Assembly: GCF_010500965.1 (NCBI RefSeq)
Contig: NZ_QVMI01000001.1
Span: 455,907-519,906, forward strand
DNA length: 64,000 bases
Origin: Bacteroides sp. 51
Lineage (GTDB): Bacteria > Bacteroidota > Bacteroidia > Bacteroidales > Bacteroidaceae
Direction of reading: 5' to 3'
Part shown: piece by piece, positions 62,564-64,000 of the stretch
How the letters are laid out: each line of letters opens with the position of its first letter
How positions within the stretch are numbered: the first letter of the stretch is position 1
Notes under the pieces: generated by a model
Told to the model about the DNA's origin: nothing
Databases searched by the model: none
What the model saw: the letters and a program-made list of their open reading frames with translations, nothing else
Translations under genes and position numbers: made by a program

Positions 62564-62737
62564 AAGACTAAAACAAAGAGATTATTTAAGTATTCAACCT
62601 AGTTTTCTACTTGGCCCCTTCTGCTTTAATCGTTAACATCTTAACCTTAGTTTGGGGTAAACAATAGGTCAACAACGATGATAATTCTACTGATTCTACC
62701 CCAATTTTGATGGAATAGTGATAAGGCTTTAATGAAA

Positions 62738-62767
62738 AAGCTGCTATGAATTTCTTCATAACAGCTT
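62738..62767 (-). terminator. Terminator behind the tRNA remnant
   Basis: AAGCTGCTATGAA (62738-62750) pairs with TTCATAACAGCTT (62755-62767) with one G-U; on the minus strand it is followed by TTTTTC. It is the expected 3' terminator of the tRNA whose 3' half lies at 62797-62843. Confidence 0.7.
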
Positions 62768-62796
62768 GATCTGCTTGCAATTACAGCTTTCTTTGA

Positions 62797-62843
62797 GGTG
62801 GGCCATCTTGGGCTTGAACCAAGGACCTCCAGATTATGAGTCC
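62797..62843 (-). other. 3' half of a CAT-anticodon tRNA: attachment-site remnant
   Basis: Read on the minus strand: GGACTCATAATC (anticodon loop with CAT), variable loop GGAGGTC, T-arm CTTGG-TTCAAGC-CCAAG, acceptor strand ATGGCCC and ACC. The 5' half (GGGCCAT acceptor strand and D-arm) is absent; unrelated DNA starts at the anticodon stem. This is what an integrated element leaves at the junction next to its integrase, which starts 236 nt away. Confidence 0.82.
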
Positions 62844-63078
62844 ATTACAATCGAAAAATAAGTATTTCTATATATTTCTATATATTTTCGTAACTGGTGT
62901 AATATCAGACCTTTATAGTGTCATATTTAGCCACCTGTTTGGAACTGTCCTGTATTTATTTTTATCCTTGTACCTAATCTGTGTTCATTCTGTGTTCATG
63001 CCTGTGTTCAGGTTTGGATTTAGAATTATAGTCTGGGGATTGGTACTTGATTGTTTAATCATTAAAAAATAATATGGT

Positions 63079-63774
63079 ATGTTTAATAGTATAAAGGACG
63101 ATATTACCATCGCAACAATTTTAGATAAGAGGAGTCCGGCAGTAAATGATGAATGGCCGGTAAGAATTAGAGTTACTCGTGCCCGGGTAAGAAAATACTT
63201 TCCGACAGGGATTAAATGCTCGGAAACGGTATGGGAAAAACTGAAAAATACAAAAGCAAAAGTATTGATTGATATCAGAGATCAAATAGAGAACTCTTAC
63301 AATATCATTAAATCTCATGTTTTTGAATTACAATCCAAGGACAACTTCACTTTCGATAACCTAAAGCGAAGTTTATTACATTATAGTGGAGAATCTATTA
63401 ATACACTTCTCGAACAGAAGATTGCAGAACTAAAGAAATCGGGACAGATTGGGACTAAAGAATCTTACGAGAATACTTTATCTAATATAAGAAGGTATAG
63501 AGGTAATAATATACCTATAGAAAATATAACGTTAGAATGGTTGAAAGAATATGAAGAAATTCTCCTGGATGGAAGAAGCGTGGCTACCGTGGGAATAAAC
63601 ATGAGAAATATACGAACTATGATGAATATTGCAAAAGAAGCTGGTTTAATAAAAGCACAACAATATCCTTTCGGTAAAAACAAATTTGAAATAAAAACAT
63701 CAGAAGGTCGCAAAAAGGCTATTAACTTGGAACAAATTAAGAGAATTGCAAATTTCTCCTGTGATGATCCGTAA
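63079..63774 (+). pseudogene. Tyrosine-type integrase, truncated by an insertion sequence
   Basis: 231 codons cover the arm-binding domain (IATILDKRSPAVNDEWPVRI; ARVRKYFPTGIKCSETVW) and the core-binding SAM-like domain (IPIENITLEWLKEYEEILLD, GINMRNIRTMMNIAKEAGLI). The frame then reads KKAINLEQIKRIANFSCDDP and meets a stop supplied by GTAAGC of the inserted element. The catalytic domain with the R-H-R-Y residues is missing, so the protein cannot recombine DNA as it stands. Next to the tRNA attachment remnant, it was the integrase of an ICE or island extending to the right. Confidence 0.85.
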
Positions 63775-64000
63775 GCATTCGGTTAACCCCGTCTTTCTTT
63801 GTATTTTCTATTGATTTTCTTTCAAAACCTCCTAAAACATTCGGAGCTCTTTTGTAGACCTTCAGAGATTTTCTGCATTCCAGTTATGTGGTAATAACTC
63901 AGCCAGATCTTTCGTGTAGTCCTTATCATAAGCATGTATATTGCTGAGTACATATACGAGCCATTTTCTGTAATCCACTTTTGCCGCCTTGCAACATCCC
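63771..64000 (-). mobile_element. End of an IS66-type insertion sequence
   Basis: Starts GTAAGCATTCGGTTAACCCC at 63771, resembling an IS66-family terminal repeat, interrupts the integrase frame and continues past the window edge. It carries the 3' end of a transposase gene on the minus strand. Confidence 0.75.
63862..64000 (-). CDS. IS66-family transposase, C-terminal end only
   Basis: The minus-strand frame at the window edge reads GCCKAAKVDYRKWLVYVLSN, then IHAYDKDYTKDLAELLPHNW and NAENL before the stop at 63862-63864. This is the usual C-terminal sequence of IS66 transposases in Bacteroidales (...Y/WL...LPHNW). About 45 residues are visible; the rest lies outside. The short leader between the stop and the IS end (63771-63861) shows nothing else. 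Confidence 0.8.
   Translation of the reverse strand, partial: GCCKAAKVDYRKWLVYVLSNIHAYDKDYTKDLAELLPHNWNAENL

Noticed and set aside
62836-63072. 78-codon hydrophobic frame next to the tRNA remnant
   Set aside because: AT-rich non-coding DNA upstream of the integrase; no ribosome site or homologous pattern.

Overview
The window is chromosomal DNA from a member of the Bacteroidales, most likely a Parabacteroides-like gut anaerobe. The evidence is a SusC/SusD polysaccharide utilization locus with its own ECF sigma/anti-sigma pair, a DUF3575/DUF3868 surface cluster, and many promoters of the Bacteroidetes type (TTTG or TTG, about 20 nt, then TAnnTTTG). Genus is inference; no rRNA is present.

Layout. 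1-9.9 kb is housekeeping: uppP (cut by the window edge), truB, queA, folK, then metK behind a SAM-II-type riboswitch, a LOG-family protein, a DUF4271 protein, hemD, rnpA, yidD, a TatD hydrolase, tyrS and tRNA-Gln(TTG). 10.1-27.4 kb is a polysaccharide utilization locus: ECF sigma, FecR-like anti-sigma, SusC with an STN signalling domain, SusD, two GH92 alpha-mannosidases around an FAD-dependent oxidoreductase, a GH2 and a GH28 enzyme. 27.6-34.2 kb holds a three-gene envelope operon (DUF3575, DUF3868/OmpA/TPR, lipoprotein), an AraC-type regulator bracketed by a 24-bp inverted repeat, and a tyrosine recombinase: a candidate invertible switch. 34.2-53.8 kb contains rnr, an SDR/PAP2 lipid-type pair, dusB, a membrane-anchored SARP-like regulator, an esterase, a peptide/isoaspartate operon (dcuC, iadA, porin, M14 peptidase, porin), a duplicated LRR lipoprotein, a U32 protein, a thioesterase and dprA.

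54.8-59.7 kb is the most interesting region: an RNA-repair/RNA-quality-control island. A Ro60 homologue (TROVE + vWA) and RtcB RNA ligase are separated by 520 nt packed with four tandem Y RNAs on the same strand. All four share one Ro60-site architecture, but their effector ends differ: a short loop, a circularly permuted tRNA mimic, a second tRNA-like fold, and a lone T-arm. A divergent operon encodes an unknown 132-aa protein and a WYL-domain regulator.

59.7-64.0 kb holds an unknown repeat protein, a cupin, a decayed gene, and the edge of an integrated element: the 3' half of a CAT-anticodon tRNA, an integrase cut off by an IS66-type insertion, and the 3' end of the IS66 transposase.

Intergenic spaces throughout carry palindromic repeats. 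Several sequence-unrelated arrays share the same 22-bp unit length, which is a second, independent observation worth pursuing.
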